DNA from: Candidatus Sulfotelmatobacter sp.
Lineage (GTDB): Bacteria > Vulcanimicrobiota > Vulcanimicrobiia > Vulcanimicrobiales > Vulcanimicrobiaceae
DNA length: 64,000 nucleotides
Assembly (NCBI GenBank): GCA_035504415.1
Contig: DATJRY010000007.1
Coordinates: 221,584-285,583 of the forward strand
Direction: 5' to 3'
Of this stretch, positions 1-9,052 are shown in pieces (positions within the stretch are counted from its first letter, which is position 1; each line of letters starts with the position of its first letter). The notes beneath the pieces were generated by a model, which had not been told where the DNA came from, searched no databases, and worked only from the letters and a program-made list of their open reading frames with translations. The position numbers and the translations under genes were made by a program.

Positions 1-3000
1 CAACGGAAATGGAGGGCGCTATTCGTCCAACGATGCTCCTTTCATACGACGCGTACAACAACGTAATTTCAGCTTGCAGCGCTCGCGCGACCTATTTGTT
101 GGGCTTGAGCTGGAATGCCACGCCCCCTGCGGCGACCGATTCGCTATGTCCTAGCGGAACCGCAGACGCGCGGCAATACCAATACACCTATCCGTCTTAC
201 GAGCCAAGCGGCGAGCTTCAAGGCATAACAACGGCGGGCATCGGCGCGCCGCTAGCGGGCTATCAATGGACGTATTCGTACGCTCCGGCCCAACAGAACG
301 GTAGTGACTACGGACTGCCGACGGCGGTTACCGGGACATCGTACACTCAGGCTGACGGGACACTGCGACAGCCTAGCGCGCAGATGTGGTACGACGCGCA
401 AGGTCGGCTGAGCTGTCGGAACACAGGCAGCGGATACTGGGTCTACACATACGATGCCATGGGGCGGCTACTCACGTCCTCCGACCCCGACGATACCTCC
501 GCCGGAACCGGATCCTGCGGTAAGACAGGCGGTCAAGCTGGCTGGAATACGACAACGACCATCCAACGGAGCCCGGACGGTACGGTGTACACGATGGAAG
601 GACCTTCACAGCGGGCTGGTGGCGTGAGTAACATCTATACGTTCGATCCGGATGGTAATCCAATCCAGATGTTCAGTTGGTATGGGAACATCTCAGGCGT
701 TGCGGTCAATACTTACGACGGCGCCGACCGTCTCGTCGAGACACAACTGCCGTCAACGTCCGGCGAAACCCCGTGGCTGACTCGTTATCTCTACGACCTC
801 AGTCAGGGTGCGGGCAACGTCGCATCGAATACTCAGCTCGTGGCGCACGGCAATGTATTCGACATGCAACGATACACGACGGAAGGATGGCTCGACGTCG
901 CGATGCAGTCGTCCGACCCGCTCGGGCGGGTGACCACGTCCTATTCGTTTGCGCCGTGCCCGTTTGCCGGCGCAAGCGGCGCGATCTTTTGCGCACAGTC
1001 GCCGAAAGCAACGTCTTATGCGTACGACAACGGTGGTGCACTCGGTGAACTAACGTCCATGACGGATCCGCTAAATGAGGTCACGGCGTACGCATATGAC
1101 GTGCTCGGGCACGTGGCCGCCGTTCAATATTCGGGCGATGGCGGTGTCACACCAGCGACGTCGTATCTCTATCGAGCCGACGGCGCCGTCAAGACGATCA
1201 CGTCCTCGTCGCTTGGCGTCGAGGCTTTCTCTTACGATCTCGAGGGTAACCTGTTTTCGAAGGTAGACCCGCCGAGTTTGGGGAGCGCGATTACCGAGTA
1301 CGTGCCCTATCCGGACGGCTCTGTGGAATCTGTTTACGTGTCGTCGCAGACGTTAGCCACGCCGACGCTCCTTCAATATGCGTACCGAGCGGATGGTCTG
1401 CTTCAGAAGCAGATAGTGAATTATCGGGGAACGCAGCCTTTCTCGTATACGTACACGGCGGCAGGCCGATTGTTACAACGGACAGACGTCGGGCCGACGC
1501 CGTCGATTGCAGCGACCTACGATCAGTATGGTCAAGAAGCGTCACTTCAGGTGCCCGAAGGTTCCTATACCGGAATCACCCATGACGACGAAGGGAACGT
1601 GACGGGCTATCAAGCCTATGGTGGCGAGCAGGTTGGCATCACGTATGATGTTCGAGGTGAGCTCACGGGCGAGTCGTTCACCCCGAATGGCTTCGCTGCG
1701 GACGGGTACGAGGCGTGGCCTGCGTTTGGCTACACCCCCCAGGGCGGCACCTTGATCCAGGATCCGACGGAGGCCTGGGATGCGCGAACCGGTGCCGTTA
1801 TCGGAATTGGAGGTTCGGCTTACGGCTATGACGCGGGCGGACGCCTCGTATCGGCGCCGCAAGGACAAACGTTCACATATGACGCCGCGAATCGTCTACT
1901 CAGTGGTGAAGCCGACTTGGCATATGTGACGCAGAACTGCGGCGGCGCGGGCGCGCGGACGTTGCGAGGGCTTGGAGGCGAAACGCGATGGACGTCGTCA
2001 CTGGAGAAGTACGTGTACGGGCCCGAAGGCACCGTAGTGCAGAGCATCAGCACTGCGTTCGAGGGCGGAAGCAACATCACGACCCACCACTGGGGAAACG
2101 GCCCGCTGCTCTATGAAGATTTCAACGGAGCGCTTGCAGGCGTGCATGTCGGCGAAGACGGGACGATCTCCGGCTCGTCGAGCGACACGACGGTTCTGAA
2201 CGTCGCCGATCGTGACCCGCTCGGCAATATGGCAGCCTCTCATAACGTGACAGGCTACTCGGCATGGACGGCGCCCAATCCGCAGCATCAGCAATGCGTT
2301 GCTGCCAACCCGATGCCCGCGTCGGCCGGGTTCAGCTTCGCCACCGTCGCAACGCCGCTAGCGAGCTATCCGTCGATAGCCCTCATGGATGATGGATACA
2401 ACCTCGCTGAGGAAGGAACGCAACTTAATCCGTCAGCGCTCACGACCGCCACCGCGGGCGGTGAGCCCTCTCCGTACCTCGTCCAAGGAAATAATCCGTC
2501 CGGCGCTTCATTGCTTGACAGACGCGTCGCCGACGACTGCGCGCAGCCGCAAAGCACGCGGCGGGGACCTGAAATGACGACAGGCGCACCGTGCCAGCAG
2601 GAACCGCCGCCAGAAGACTATTCGCCGGGATGGGGCTTTGGCGACGCGGGCAGCGGTGGCTATCCTGCACCGGGCTGCGCATCGTCGGTTTCGAGAAGGT
2701 CAGCGCAGTATTGTAATTTCCGCCACCCACCTGCGCCGAATCCACAACCGAATCCGCCTCCCAAGGCGACTGTATATACGCCGACCCAGTGCACGCCTCT
2801 CGGCGCGAACTTCCCAGGCATATTTGGACTTCAAGCGAACTTCGGCGGCTTCGGCAAGGGTATGCAATTTTCGGTGACGGTCAACGGCGGCAATGTCTAT
2901 TTAACGGGCGGGTATACCACAGCGACTATTCCGTCTGCCGGCGTCGGACCGTTCGGTGGCGTAGTCGTCCCGAGCCGGGGACAGACGAACGCCCAGGTGC

Positions 3001-3170
3001 TCAGTTCGTACAGCGGGACCTTCACGGTCGGCACCGAGGGGCTAGAGGCGAACGTCAGCGCCAATACGTCCGGCTATTCCGTGGTGGTCTCGCCGAGTGC
3101 GGATACTCCTCTGACCTTGGCCGGAGGAGGCTCGTGGACGTACGGCCCGATTACGTTCCTGTGCAAGTAG
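1..3170 (+). CDS. YD-repeat (RHS-like) protein, 5' end outside window
   Basis: The reading frame is open from the first bases of the window, so the ATG at position 9 is probably internal and the gene starts upstream. The visible part is over 1,050 residues. Residues 1-700 carry many tyrosine-aspartate repeats of the YD/RHS type (for example YDAMGRL, YDLEGNL, YDQYGQE, YDAGGRL, YDAANRLL). In this superfamily such repeats build a hollow beta-shell that can enclose a toxic C-terminal domain. The usual conserved RHS core at the end of the shell is not evident. The tail is Pro-rich (about 860-930) followed by a Gly/Thr/Ser-rich beta-type segment ending in CK, which I cannot assign to a toxin family. 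GC content is lower than in most of the window. It could be a secreted shell protein, a polymorphic toxin or a decayed copy. A small membrane protein follows after 18 bp. Confidence 0.8.
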   Translation, partial: TEMEGAIRPTMLLSYDAYNNVISACSARATYLLGLSWNATPPAATDSLCPSGTADARQYQYTYPSYEPSGELQGITTAGIGAPLAGYQWTYSYAPAQQNGSDYGLPTAVTGTSYTQADGTLRQPSAQMWYDAQGRLSCRNTGSGYWVYTYDAMGRLLTSSDPDDTSAGTGSCGKTGGQAGWNTTTTIQRSPDGTVYTMEGPSQRAGGVSNIYTFDPDGNPIQMFSWYGNISGVAVNTYDGADRLVETQLPSTSGETPWLTRYLYDLSQGAGNVASNTQLVAHGNVFDMQRYTTEGWLDVAMQSSDPLGRVTTSYSFAPCPFAGASGAIFCAQSPKATSYAYDNGGALGELTSMTDPLNEVTAYAYDVLGHVAAVQYSGDGGVTPATSYLYRADGAVKTITSSSLGVEAFSYDLEGNLFSKVDPPSLGSAITEYVPYPDGSVESVYVSSQTLATPTLLQYAYRADGLLQKQIVNYRGTQPFSYTYTAAGRLLQRTDVGPTPSIAATYDQYGQEASLQVPEGSYTGITHDDEGNVTGYQAYGGEQVGITYDVRGELTGESFTPNGFAADGYEAWPAFGYTPQGGTLIQDPTEAWDARTGAVIGIGGSAYGYDAGGRLVSAPQGQTFTYDAANRLLSGEADLAYVTQNCGGAGARTLRGLGGETRWTSSLEKYVYGPEGTVVQSISTAFEGGSNITTHHWGNGPLLYEDFNGALAGVHVGEDGTISGSSSDTTVLNVADRDPLGNMAASHNVTGYSAWTAPNPQHQQCVAANPMPASAGFSFATVATPLASYPSIALMDDGYNLAEEGTQLNPSALTTATAGGEPSPYLVQGNNPSGASLLDRRVADDCAQPQSTRRGPEMTTGAPCQQEPPPEDYSPGWGFGDAGSGGYPAPGCASSVSRRSAQYCNFRHPPAPNPQPNPPPKATVYTPTQCTPLGANFPGIFGLQANFGGFGKGMQFSVTVNGGNVYLTGGYTTATIPSAGVGPFGGVVVPSRGQTNAQVLSSYSGTFTVGTEGLEANVSANTSGYSVVVSPSADTPLTLAGGGSWTYGPITFLCK

Positions 3171-3188
3171 TGCGACCAGGATAAAAGG

Positions 3189-3473
3189 GTGCCAACAGCA
3201 ATGGGATATTGGACATTCGCCGCGATCTGGTTTGCCGTCATGGCCGTCATCCTTGGGAGGTCACTCAGCAGTGCACGTCGCCGAGGAGTTCGAATCCACT
3301 GGATCGGTTGGCTCGCGATCCCGCTCTTCTGCGTCGGGACGGTCGTAGCGGCGTACTATCATCGAGGCGTTTCCGCCGGCCTGTGGGGCGCCGTCGCGCT
3401 CGTTGGATTCCTTTTGGTGAACTACGCAATGCGCAGGTCAGATCGAAGTCGTGATGACATGACGGGCAGTTAG
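3189..3473 (+). CDS. Small three-helix membrane protein of unknown function
   Basis: A 94-residue protein with three hydrophobic segments at about residues 8-23, 38-58 and 63-80, an Arg-rich loop at about 25-37, and a basic then acidic tail. The GTG start has AGGA seven bases upstream; an internal ATG twelve bases later is an alternative. It lies 18 bp after the YD-repeat gene on the same strand, so co-transcription is likely. I do not recognise the family. Position suggests an accessory or immunity partner of the YD-repeat protein, but nothing in the sequence proves that. Its TAG stop overlaps the TAA of the convergent mannosyltransferase gene. Confidence 0.6.
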   Translation: MPTAMGYWTFAAIWFAVMAVILGRSLSSARRRGVRIHWIGWLAIPLFCVGTVVAAYYHRGVSAGLWGAVALVGFLLVNYAMRRSDRSRDDMTGS

Positions 3474-6400
3474 TGCGGCGGTAGGATCCAGCTGGTGTGC
3501 GGGATGTGCAGCTCGTCGGGCCACATGCGCGCATACCATTGGTCGTGGGTGATCTTCGTGCCGGCCAAGACCGGATAGAAGAACGCGAACAGCGCTACCA
3601 CGGCGGCGGCGAAGACGCCCAGGTACCACTTCACCTGTTCGGGCCGTAGGCGGCGGACGAAGCGCTGGACCAGGATCGCGTCGCAGAGCACGATGATGAC
3701 CAGGTTCGGGAAGAAGTGGTACTCGAAGAGCAGTCGCGGCGCGCGCGTCCACGGCAGCCACTGGATCAGGTACGCCGCGACCAGCAACGCATAGCCTTTG
3801 TCGCGCTCTTGCCAGGCGAGGTAGGCGACGTACGGCACCGAGATCAAGCCCATCAGGAAGACGAGCGGGTTCGGCAGCGCCAAGATCTCGGCGACGCAGC
3901 ACGCGCTGCCGGGCGCACCGGGCGACTGTTGCGCGCCGAAGGTCGAATAGTAGTACGAGATCGGCACCTGCAGGATCGGCCACTGCCACCACTTCGATTC
4001 GTAGGGGTGGGTCGCGGCGGAGACGCTGCTGGTGTGATACCAGAACATCTGCTGCTGCAGGTACAACATGTCGGCCAAGTTGTGGCCGAGCAGGAAGAAC
4101 GGGATGTACGCGACCCAATAGGCTGTCGCTACCGCAAAGAGGATCACCGCACCGTCGGCGTCCAGGGTGAACCCGCGCGGGTTGCCCCATTGGGCGCGGC
4201 CGGGCACGTAGCGTTGCGCCCAGACCGCACCGAGCACGACGGCGATGACGATCAAGTCGAACAAGCCGTTCCACTTACTTGCGACGAGCAGTCCGGCCGA
4301 TATCGCGAGTACGGTCAGCCAGATCCAGCGTTGCTTCGCGTTCACGACCGGTGCGCCATCGACGCGCATGATGCCGTCGGGCGTGAAATCGGCCGTACCG
4401 TCCGGCGTCGCGTAGCGCAGCGCGCCGTCGCGGGTCGTCGTAACCTTCAATTCCGCCGGATCGTTGACGGCGCGCGGCGGCACGAGCAGAACCGTACCCT
4501 TCTGGCCGGGAACTGCTTGCGTTCCGTCCGCGTACGACGTCGTGCTTCCGCGCGTTGGCAAGAAGCGCGGCACGATGACGCGCGCGAGCACGTATATGCC
4601 GAGCATTGCGTACAGAAATGCGACGGTATACGGATCGATCGTCAGGATGTGCGACCACACCCCGGTCCACCGCACGTTCGAGAAGAGGTTGCGCAGCGAA
4701 ATATCGGACGGGACGCTGGTGATACCGGAGGCGATCTCTTTGATGTGGTTTGCCGGTCCGAGGTTGACCCACCACGAGAAGATAATCGAGACCGGGATAC
4801 CGATCGCCAGCGTGATCCAGAACGGCCAACCGAAACGCGCGGGAACGATGGCGCGGATGCGGATCTGCGTCGCCAGCCACAAGCGGTAGAGCGCGTAGAG
4901 GACGACCGTGATCAGGGTCGCGATCGTGATCTCGCCGGTCGCCAGCCGCGACTCGACGAAGTGGAAACCGTCGAAGGTCAGCATCAGCGCCGCCAAGGCG
5001 GCGAACACCGTCGAAGCGGTGAGGCGTTTGGCGAACGCGTAGACGACGCCGACCTCGAGTGCGCCGATCACGATGTTGAGGAACCGCCAGCCGTACGAGG
5101 TGTTGCCCTCTCCGTGCAGGCCGCCGAACAGCAGCATCGAGAGCGCGATGACGAGCTTGGTGAACGGCGGGTGCGTCCACTCGAACTGGTTGACGCCGCG
5201 CAGATACTCTTCGCCGGCGCGAGCGAAGTAGATCTCGTCGAAGATCCGCTCGTGCGGCCACGAGTAGCCGATCACCGCGATCACGAACGCGACGACGACG
5301 AAACCGCACAGCAGCAGCGCGTCGAGCCGGGTGAGGGTGGCGATCCCCTCGCGCGGGCTGAACCAGCGCCGAGCGCGCTCGGCGGCGGCGAGGATCGCGT
5401 CGCGGACGACGACTTCGAATTGCGGCGGCGGCGCGGCGGTCGCGCCCGCGGTCGCCGTCTCGGTGCCGAAATACCGGAACGCCAGCACGAAGAACAGCAG
5501 CACGTTGAGCGCCGGCAAGAAGTGGCCCCAGAACGGCCACAGGTCGTACGCGTCCACGCCGGGGAACGGTATCTTCGACTCGAGCACCGTCTGATAGGTG
5601 AGCGAGTAGATCAGGTTCAGGCCCATCGTCAGCGTCAGCGTGATCGTCGACCAGATGCCGATGCGGCCCAGACCGATGAGCGGAATCGCCAGCAGGAACG
5701 CGCCGTAGACGTAGCGCTCGTGCATGCGCGTGGCCAGCACGAAGAACGCGAACGCCAGCAGCATGGCGCCTTCGACGAAGGCGCGCTCGTCGCGGCGCTG
5801 CAGGTAGCGTCCGACGACCAGCGCGCTCGCCGCCGCGACCAGCGCGATGCCCCAAGCCCAGAGCGGTCCCAGCGCGAGCCCGAAGAACGTCAGGGGCTGC
5901 GTGTCGGGCTGCCAATACTTGTGGACCAGGACGTAGATCGTGAACGCGTTGACGGAGGTGTACGGATAGACGGTGCTGCCGAACGCGTAGCGCTTGAGCA
6001 GCCACGGCACCACGTCCGGTGCCGGATGGAACAGCAGCGCGACCGCCAGGCCGAACAGGAGGCCGGCGCCGACGCCGGCGGCGGCGTCACGCAGCCGGCG
6101 CGCGCGCGTCGCGGCGTCGGTGGTCGCGAACGGGAACGCCAGCATGATGAACCCGACCGTCGCCGCTTGGGGCTTGATGAGGATCGAGAACGCGAACGCC
6201 AGCCACGCCAAGATCGTCAGCGAGCGGCTCGTGGCCGGGTCGTCCTGCGAGCGCAACAGCAGCCAGATCGCGATCAGCACCAGCCCCCACGAGACCGAGT
6301 CGATCTGTCCCCATGCGGCCGAGATGTAGATCGCGGCCGGGTTGAGCGCCAGCGCCGCCGCCGCCCACAGCGAGACCTTCGGGCTGGCCCAGCGGCGCGC

Positions 6401-6829
6401 GATCGCGAAGACGACCGCCGCGTCGACGAGATCCATCGCGATCGCCGGCAGCTTCACCAGCGTGCGCAGCAGGGAGTAGCCGGGATCGTTCCCCACCACC
6501 GCCAAGAGCGCGCCGTAGACGTGCCCGATCACCCACTCGATGATGAAATAGCCCGGCGGGTAGTCGGCGAAGCCGGAGTTGGCGTAGAACTGCCACGGTG
6601 CGTGGTCGCGCAGCGTGATCGCCCACGACTCGAAGGCCGCGATGTCGTTGTGGAAGCCTTCGCTGCCCAGGAGCAACAGCCGGACGACCAAGCCGACCGC
6701 CAAGATCGCGATCAGGGGCGTGTTGACGGCGGTTCGCTCAACGACCGCCTTCGCGCCGAGTCGGGCGCCAGTCTGCATGTTCGCTCCGTGGGTGACGCCC
6801 GCCACATCGGCGGAGCCGCCTCCCTCCAT
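3470..6829 (-). CDS. Double GT-C glycosyltransferase: N-terminal GT-C domain fused to Pmt-type protein mannosyltransferase
   Basis: A 1,119-residue polytopic membrane protein, about twice the usual length of bacterial Pmt. The N-terminal half (about 35-470) is a GT-C fold with an early acidic loop (HNDIAAFESWA) and a DYPPGY motif, as in lipid-linked-sugar mannosyltransferases. The second half (about 500-1119) is a Pmt/GT39 unit: a DE pair in FDEIYFARAG near residue 529, then THPPFTKL, and the C-terminal HPYESKWWQWP motif of actinobacterial-type Pmt. Pmt enzymes transfer mannose from polyprenyl-phosphate-mannose to Ser/Thr of secreted proteins at the membrane. The ATG overlaps the upstream amine-oxidase stop (TAATG), so translation is probably coupled. 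The two halves may act in series on one glycan, which is inference. The fusion is the notable feature. Confidence 0.85.
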   Translation of the reverse strand: MEGGGSADVAGVTHGANMQTGARLGAKAVVERTAVNTPLIAILAVGLVVRLLLLGSEGFHNDIAAFESWAITLRDHAPWQFYANSGFADYPPGYFIIEWVIGHVYGALLAVVGNDPGYSLLRTLVKLPAIAMDLVDAAVVFAIARRWASPKVSLWAAAALALNPAAIYISAAWGQIDSVSWGLVLIAIWLLLRSQDDPATSRSLTILAWLAFAFSILIKPQAATVGFIMLAFPFATTDAATRARRLRDAAAGVGAGLLFGLAVALLFHPAPDVVPWLLKRYAFGSTVYPYTSVNAFTIYVLVHKYWQPDTQPLTFFGLALGPLWAWGIALVAAASALVVGRYLQRRDERAFVEGAMLLAFAFFVLATRMHERYVYGAFLLAIPLIGLGRIGIWSTITLTLTMGLNLIYSLTYQTVLESKIPFPGVDAYDLWPFWGHFLPALNVLLFFVLAFRYFGTETATAGATAAPPPQFEVVVRDAILAAAERARRWFSPREGIATLTRLDALLLCGFVVVAFVIAVIGYSWPHERIFDEIYFARAGEEYLRGVNQFEWTHPPFTKLVIALSMLLFGGLHGEGNTSYGWRFLNIVIGALEVGVVYAFAKRLTASTVFAALAALMLTFDGFHFVESRLATGEITIATLITVVLYALYRLWLATQIRIRAIVPARFGWPFWITLAIGIPVSIIFSWWVNLGPANHIKEIASGITSVPSDISLRNLFSNVRWTGVWSHILTIDPYTVAFLYAMLGIYVLARVIVPRFLPTRGSTTSYADGTQAVPGQKGTVLLVPPRAVNDPAELKVTTTRDGALRYATPDGTADFTPDGIMRVDGAPVVNAKQRWIWLTVLAISAGLLVASKWNGLFDLIVIAVVLGAVWAQRYVPGRAQWGNPRGFTLDADGAVILFAVATAYWVAYIPFFLLGHNLADMLYLQQQMFWYHTSSVSAATHPYESKWWQWPILQVPISYYYSTFGAQQSPGAPGSACCVAEILALPNPLVFLMGLISVPYVAYLAWQERDKGYALLVAAYLIQWLPWTRAPRLLFEYHFFPNLVIIVLCDAILVQRFVRRLRPEQVKWYLGVFAAAVVALFAFFYPVLAGTKITHDQWYARMWPDELHIPHTSWILPPH

Positions 6830-8121
6830 TAGCCGCGCAGCGCCGCAAGCGCCTCCCGTGCCGCACGCCGGCCTGACGACAACGCACCGGCGACGGTACC
6901 GGCCTCGTTGGCGTCGACCGTCGCCTCGCCGGCGAAGAAGAGCGGGGGTACGGGCGCCGCCAGTGCCGCGCGCGCGCCTTCCGCGCCGACCGCGACGTAG
7001 CTGTACGCCCCGAGGGCGTACGGATCGCGCTGCCAGTCGTGCGCCTCGGCATCCTCGAGCTCTTCACGAGGATCGACCTCCCCGCGCGCGAGCACGGCGA
7101 GCTGATCGAGCGCGGCCGCGATGCGGTCGCTCGGCGTACGGGCGCCCAGCGCGTCGGCGCGCGGACCGCCTGCCCACGCCACCAGCACCGGCGCGCGCAC
7201 GGGCAAGAGCGTCCAGAACACCGTGAACGCGCCGCCGGACGGCATGTAGAAGGACGACGCGTCGCGGAAGCGCCCCTCGGCCAGCGTCTCCCAAAAGGGG
7301 CGGCGGAAGCGCAAGCAGAGCTTGTGGACCGGGCCCATGATCAGTCCCTCGAGTGCCGCGCGTTTGGCGGCCGGCAACGGCGGATCGAACGCGGGCCGGC
7401 CGGCCTGCAGCACCCCGAGCGGGACGGTGACGATCGCGCAGCGCGCGTGCACCTGTGTCGTGCTTCCGTCGGCGGCGTCGGCCTCGACCACGACGCCGTC
7501 GGAGCCGTGGCGTAACGATTGCACCGGGGTGGCCAACTCGACGCGCACGCGACCGGGCGGCAAGAGATCGCGCAGCGCACGCAACACCGACGCGTAGCCG
7601 CCCAGCGGGCGAAACTGCCGCGCGGTCTGTCCGTTCACGTCGTCGCTCCACTCGGCCGCGATCGCGCGAGCGCTGGCGCGCGCCGGGTCGGCGGCGTCGA
7701 AGCCTTGCACCATCGTCAGCAGCGCGTCGCGGGCGGGCGCATCGAGGTCGCGCGCCAGCTCGGCGACCGAGACGTCGCGCGCGTAACCGCGCACGCGCTC
7801 GAGCGCCGCCGCGACCAGCGCGAAACGATCCTCGCCCGGATGCACGCCGTCGGGGTCGACCTGCACGCCGCTGTCGGTCACGTCGATCGCGGCGCTGCCC
7901 GCCTCGCGCAAGAGCGCGAAGCTGACCTCGGCGCTGCCGTGGATGAACTCCGCGCCCAGCTCGAGCGGCGCCCCCGGCACGTCTTCACGGGTGAGGATGC
8001 GCCCGCCGATGCGATTGCGCGCTTCGAGCACGACGACGGAGCTGCCGGCGTCGGCCAGCTCGCGCGCGGCGATCAAGCCGGCCGCGCCCGCGCCGACGAT
8101 CGCGACGTCGTAGTCGTGCAC
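6829..8121 (-). CDS. Flavin-containing amine oxidase (MAO family)
   Basis: A 430-residue flavoprotein. It starts with the dinucleotide-binding motif VAIVGAGAAGLIAA, then an Asp/Glu-terminated strand (VVLEARNRIGGR), the RIGGR motif that contacts FAD. The C-terminal FFAGEATVDANEAGTVAGA block is typical of monoamine oxidases and closes over the flavin. The family oxidises primary or secondary amines or polyamines to imines with release of hydrogen peroxide. The substrate cannot be read from sequence. No signal peptide is visible, so it should be cytoplasmic. The GTG start lies four bases after the mscL stop, and the stop overlaps the mannosyltransferase start, so the three genes form one transcription unit without an obvious shared pathway. 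Confidence 0.88.
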   Translation of the reverse strand: MHDYDVAIVGAGAAGLIAARELADAGSSVVVLEARNRIGGRILTREDVPGAPLELGAEFIHGSAEVSFALLREAGSAAIDVTDSGVQVDPDGVHPGEDRFALVAAALERVRGYARDVSVAELARDLDAPARDALLTMVQGFDAADPARASARAIAAEWSDDVNGQTARQFRPLGGYASVLRALRDLLPPGRVRVELATPVQSLRHGSDGVVVEADAADGSTTQVHARCAIVTVPLGVLQAGRPAFDPPLPAAKRAALEGLIMGPVHKLCLRFRRPFWETLAEGRFRDASSFYMPSGGAFTVFWTLLPVRAPVLVAWAGGPRADALGARTPSDRIAAALDQLAVLARGEVDPREELEDAEAHDWQRDPYALGAYSYVAVGAEGARAALAAPVPPLFFAGEATVDANEAGTVAGALSSGRRAAREALAALRG

Positions 8122-8125
8122 GCGC

Positions 8126-8533
8126 TCAGCCGGCGCTCGCCAAGACGGCGGTGCAGTACTTACAGCGTCGCGCTTCGATCGGAATCGGACTCAAGCACTC
8201 CGGACAATTCCGCTCCGCCGGCGCGGGCACGGGCTTGCGAAAGCGCTCCGACATCATCTGTATCGGCAACACGACCGCGTAGTAGATCACGATCGCGTCG
8301 AGGACGAAGTCGATCAGCGTGTTCACGAAGTCGCCGACCGGAAAGTGGGTGTAGCGCACCGTGAACCCGAGGTCGCCGAAATTCGGTTTGCCGATCGTCG
8401 CCGCGATCAGCGGCGTGAGCAGATCCTTCACCAATGCGTTGACGACCGCGGTGAACGCACTACCGACCACCACCGCGACCGCGAGGTCGATGACACTGCC
8501 GCGCGCGAGAAACGCGCCAAATCCCTTGAGCAG
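8126..8533 (-). CDS. mscL: Large-conductance mechanosensitive channel MscL (CTG start)
   Basis: MscL forms a homopentameric pore that opens under membrane tension and releases solutes on hypo-osmotic shock. With the start used here the protein is 135 residues, close to the usual 130-140. The N-terminal helix and first membrane segment read LKGFGAFLARGSVIDLAVAV, followed by NALVKDLLTPLIA, PVGDFVNTLIDFVLDAI and a cytoplasmic tail. The tail has a CPEC...RCKYC four-cysteine knuckle, seen in many but not all MscL. No ATG, GTG or TTG precedes this region. The GTG at 8471-8473 would cut off most of TM1 and is wrong. A CTG at 8531-8533 sits six bases after a perfect AGGAGG. Confidence 0.9.
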   Translation of the reverse strand: MLKGFGAFLARGSVIDLAVAVVVGSAFTAVVNALVKDLLTPLIAATIGKPNFGDLGFTVRYTHFPVGDFVNTLIDFVLDAIVIYYAVVLPIQMMSERFRKPVPAPAERNCPECLSPIPIEARRCKYCTAVLASAG

Positions 8534-8539
8534 GGGAGC

Positions 8540-8545
8540 CTCCTT
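8540..8545 (-). promoter_or_regulatory. Perfect Shine-Dalgarno deciding the CTG start of mscL
   Basis: AGGAGG on the minus strand, six bases before the CTG codon. It is among the strongest ribosome-binding sites in the window. It makes initiation at CTG far more likely than at the internal GTG, which has no such signal. Confidence 0.8.
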
Positions 8546-8585
8546 CCGCTGAGCCGTCGCTCGCCTGGGTCCCAGCTGAGCGCCT

Positions 8586-8615
8586 TTGCAGTCCCTTGAC
8601 GTTACGCGCTATGTT
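8586..8615 (+). promoter_or_regulatory. Possible promoter for the small gene at 8693
   Basis: TTGCAG (8586-8591) and TATGTT (8610-8615) are separated by 18 bp in the divergent gap between mscL and the small plus-strand gene. The match is fair but not strong. The orientation and the 70-base leader fit. Confidence 0.3.
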
Positions 8616-8692
8616 TGCCTTCACTTTCGCGATCCGGGGGCCGATATCTGACACAGAGACGGCTCGTATACAGCGAGGATGTTTTCGCGCAC

Positions 8693-8959
8693 ATGGATGT
8701 CCCCGAAAATCTCGACACATTTCTCCTCGACCTGCTGAAGGAAGAGGGCGGAGCGGTCCAGCTCGATGCCGAGGATCGAGCATTCATCGACCGTATCCTC
8801 AAATCGATCACGCATGGGAGCAAGGGCATCTTCGTTGTCCTGCACCCGGATGATCGCATGCAGTACATGCTGCTGAACACGAACCGCGCCGGCGCGATCG
8901 CGCTGCTGGCGCGCGTCATGCAACGGACCGCCGAGGCGCTCGAAGCCGACCTCGACTGA
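8693..8959 (+). CDS. Small protein of unknown function
   Basis: An 88-residue soluble protein. It begins MDVPENLDTF, has an acidic helical N-terminal half (LLDLLKEEGG, AEDRAFIDRIL), a beta-type centre (KGIFVVLHPD) and a C-terminal helix. I do not recognise a family. The frame extends upstream to a TTG at 8615, but that stretch has non-coding composition and no ribosome-binding site, so I prefer the ATG at 8693. GC is a little lower than the neighbours. It is divergent from mscL and probably monocistronic. Confidence 0.55.
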   Translation: MDVPENLDTFLLDLLKEEGGAVQLDAEDRAFIDRILKSITHGSKGIFVVLHPDDRMQYMLLNTNRAGAIALLARVMQRTAEALEADLD

Positions 8960-9052
8960 CGGCGCGACGCTTCGTTCGCCGAGGAACGCGAGCGTCGACG
9001 GCCACCCTCTCGCCTCGGCTGGGATCGGCCCGGCCGGCGCGAAGCGCAGCGT

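Noticed and set aside
3716..6832. 1,038-residue open frame opposite the mannosyltransferase
   Set aside because: It is very rich in Arg, Asp and Gln with no motif, the usual antisense product of a GC-rich gene, and the minus strand encodes a clear Pmt.
8471..8473. GTG as the start of mscL
   Set aside because: It would delete most of the conserved first membrane helix; CTG with AGGAGG fits far better.
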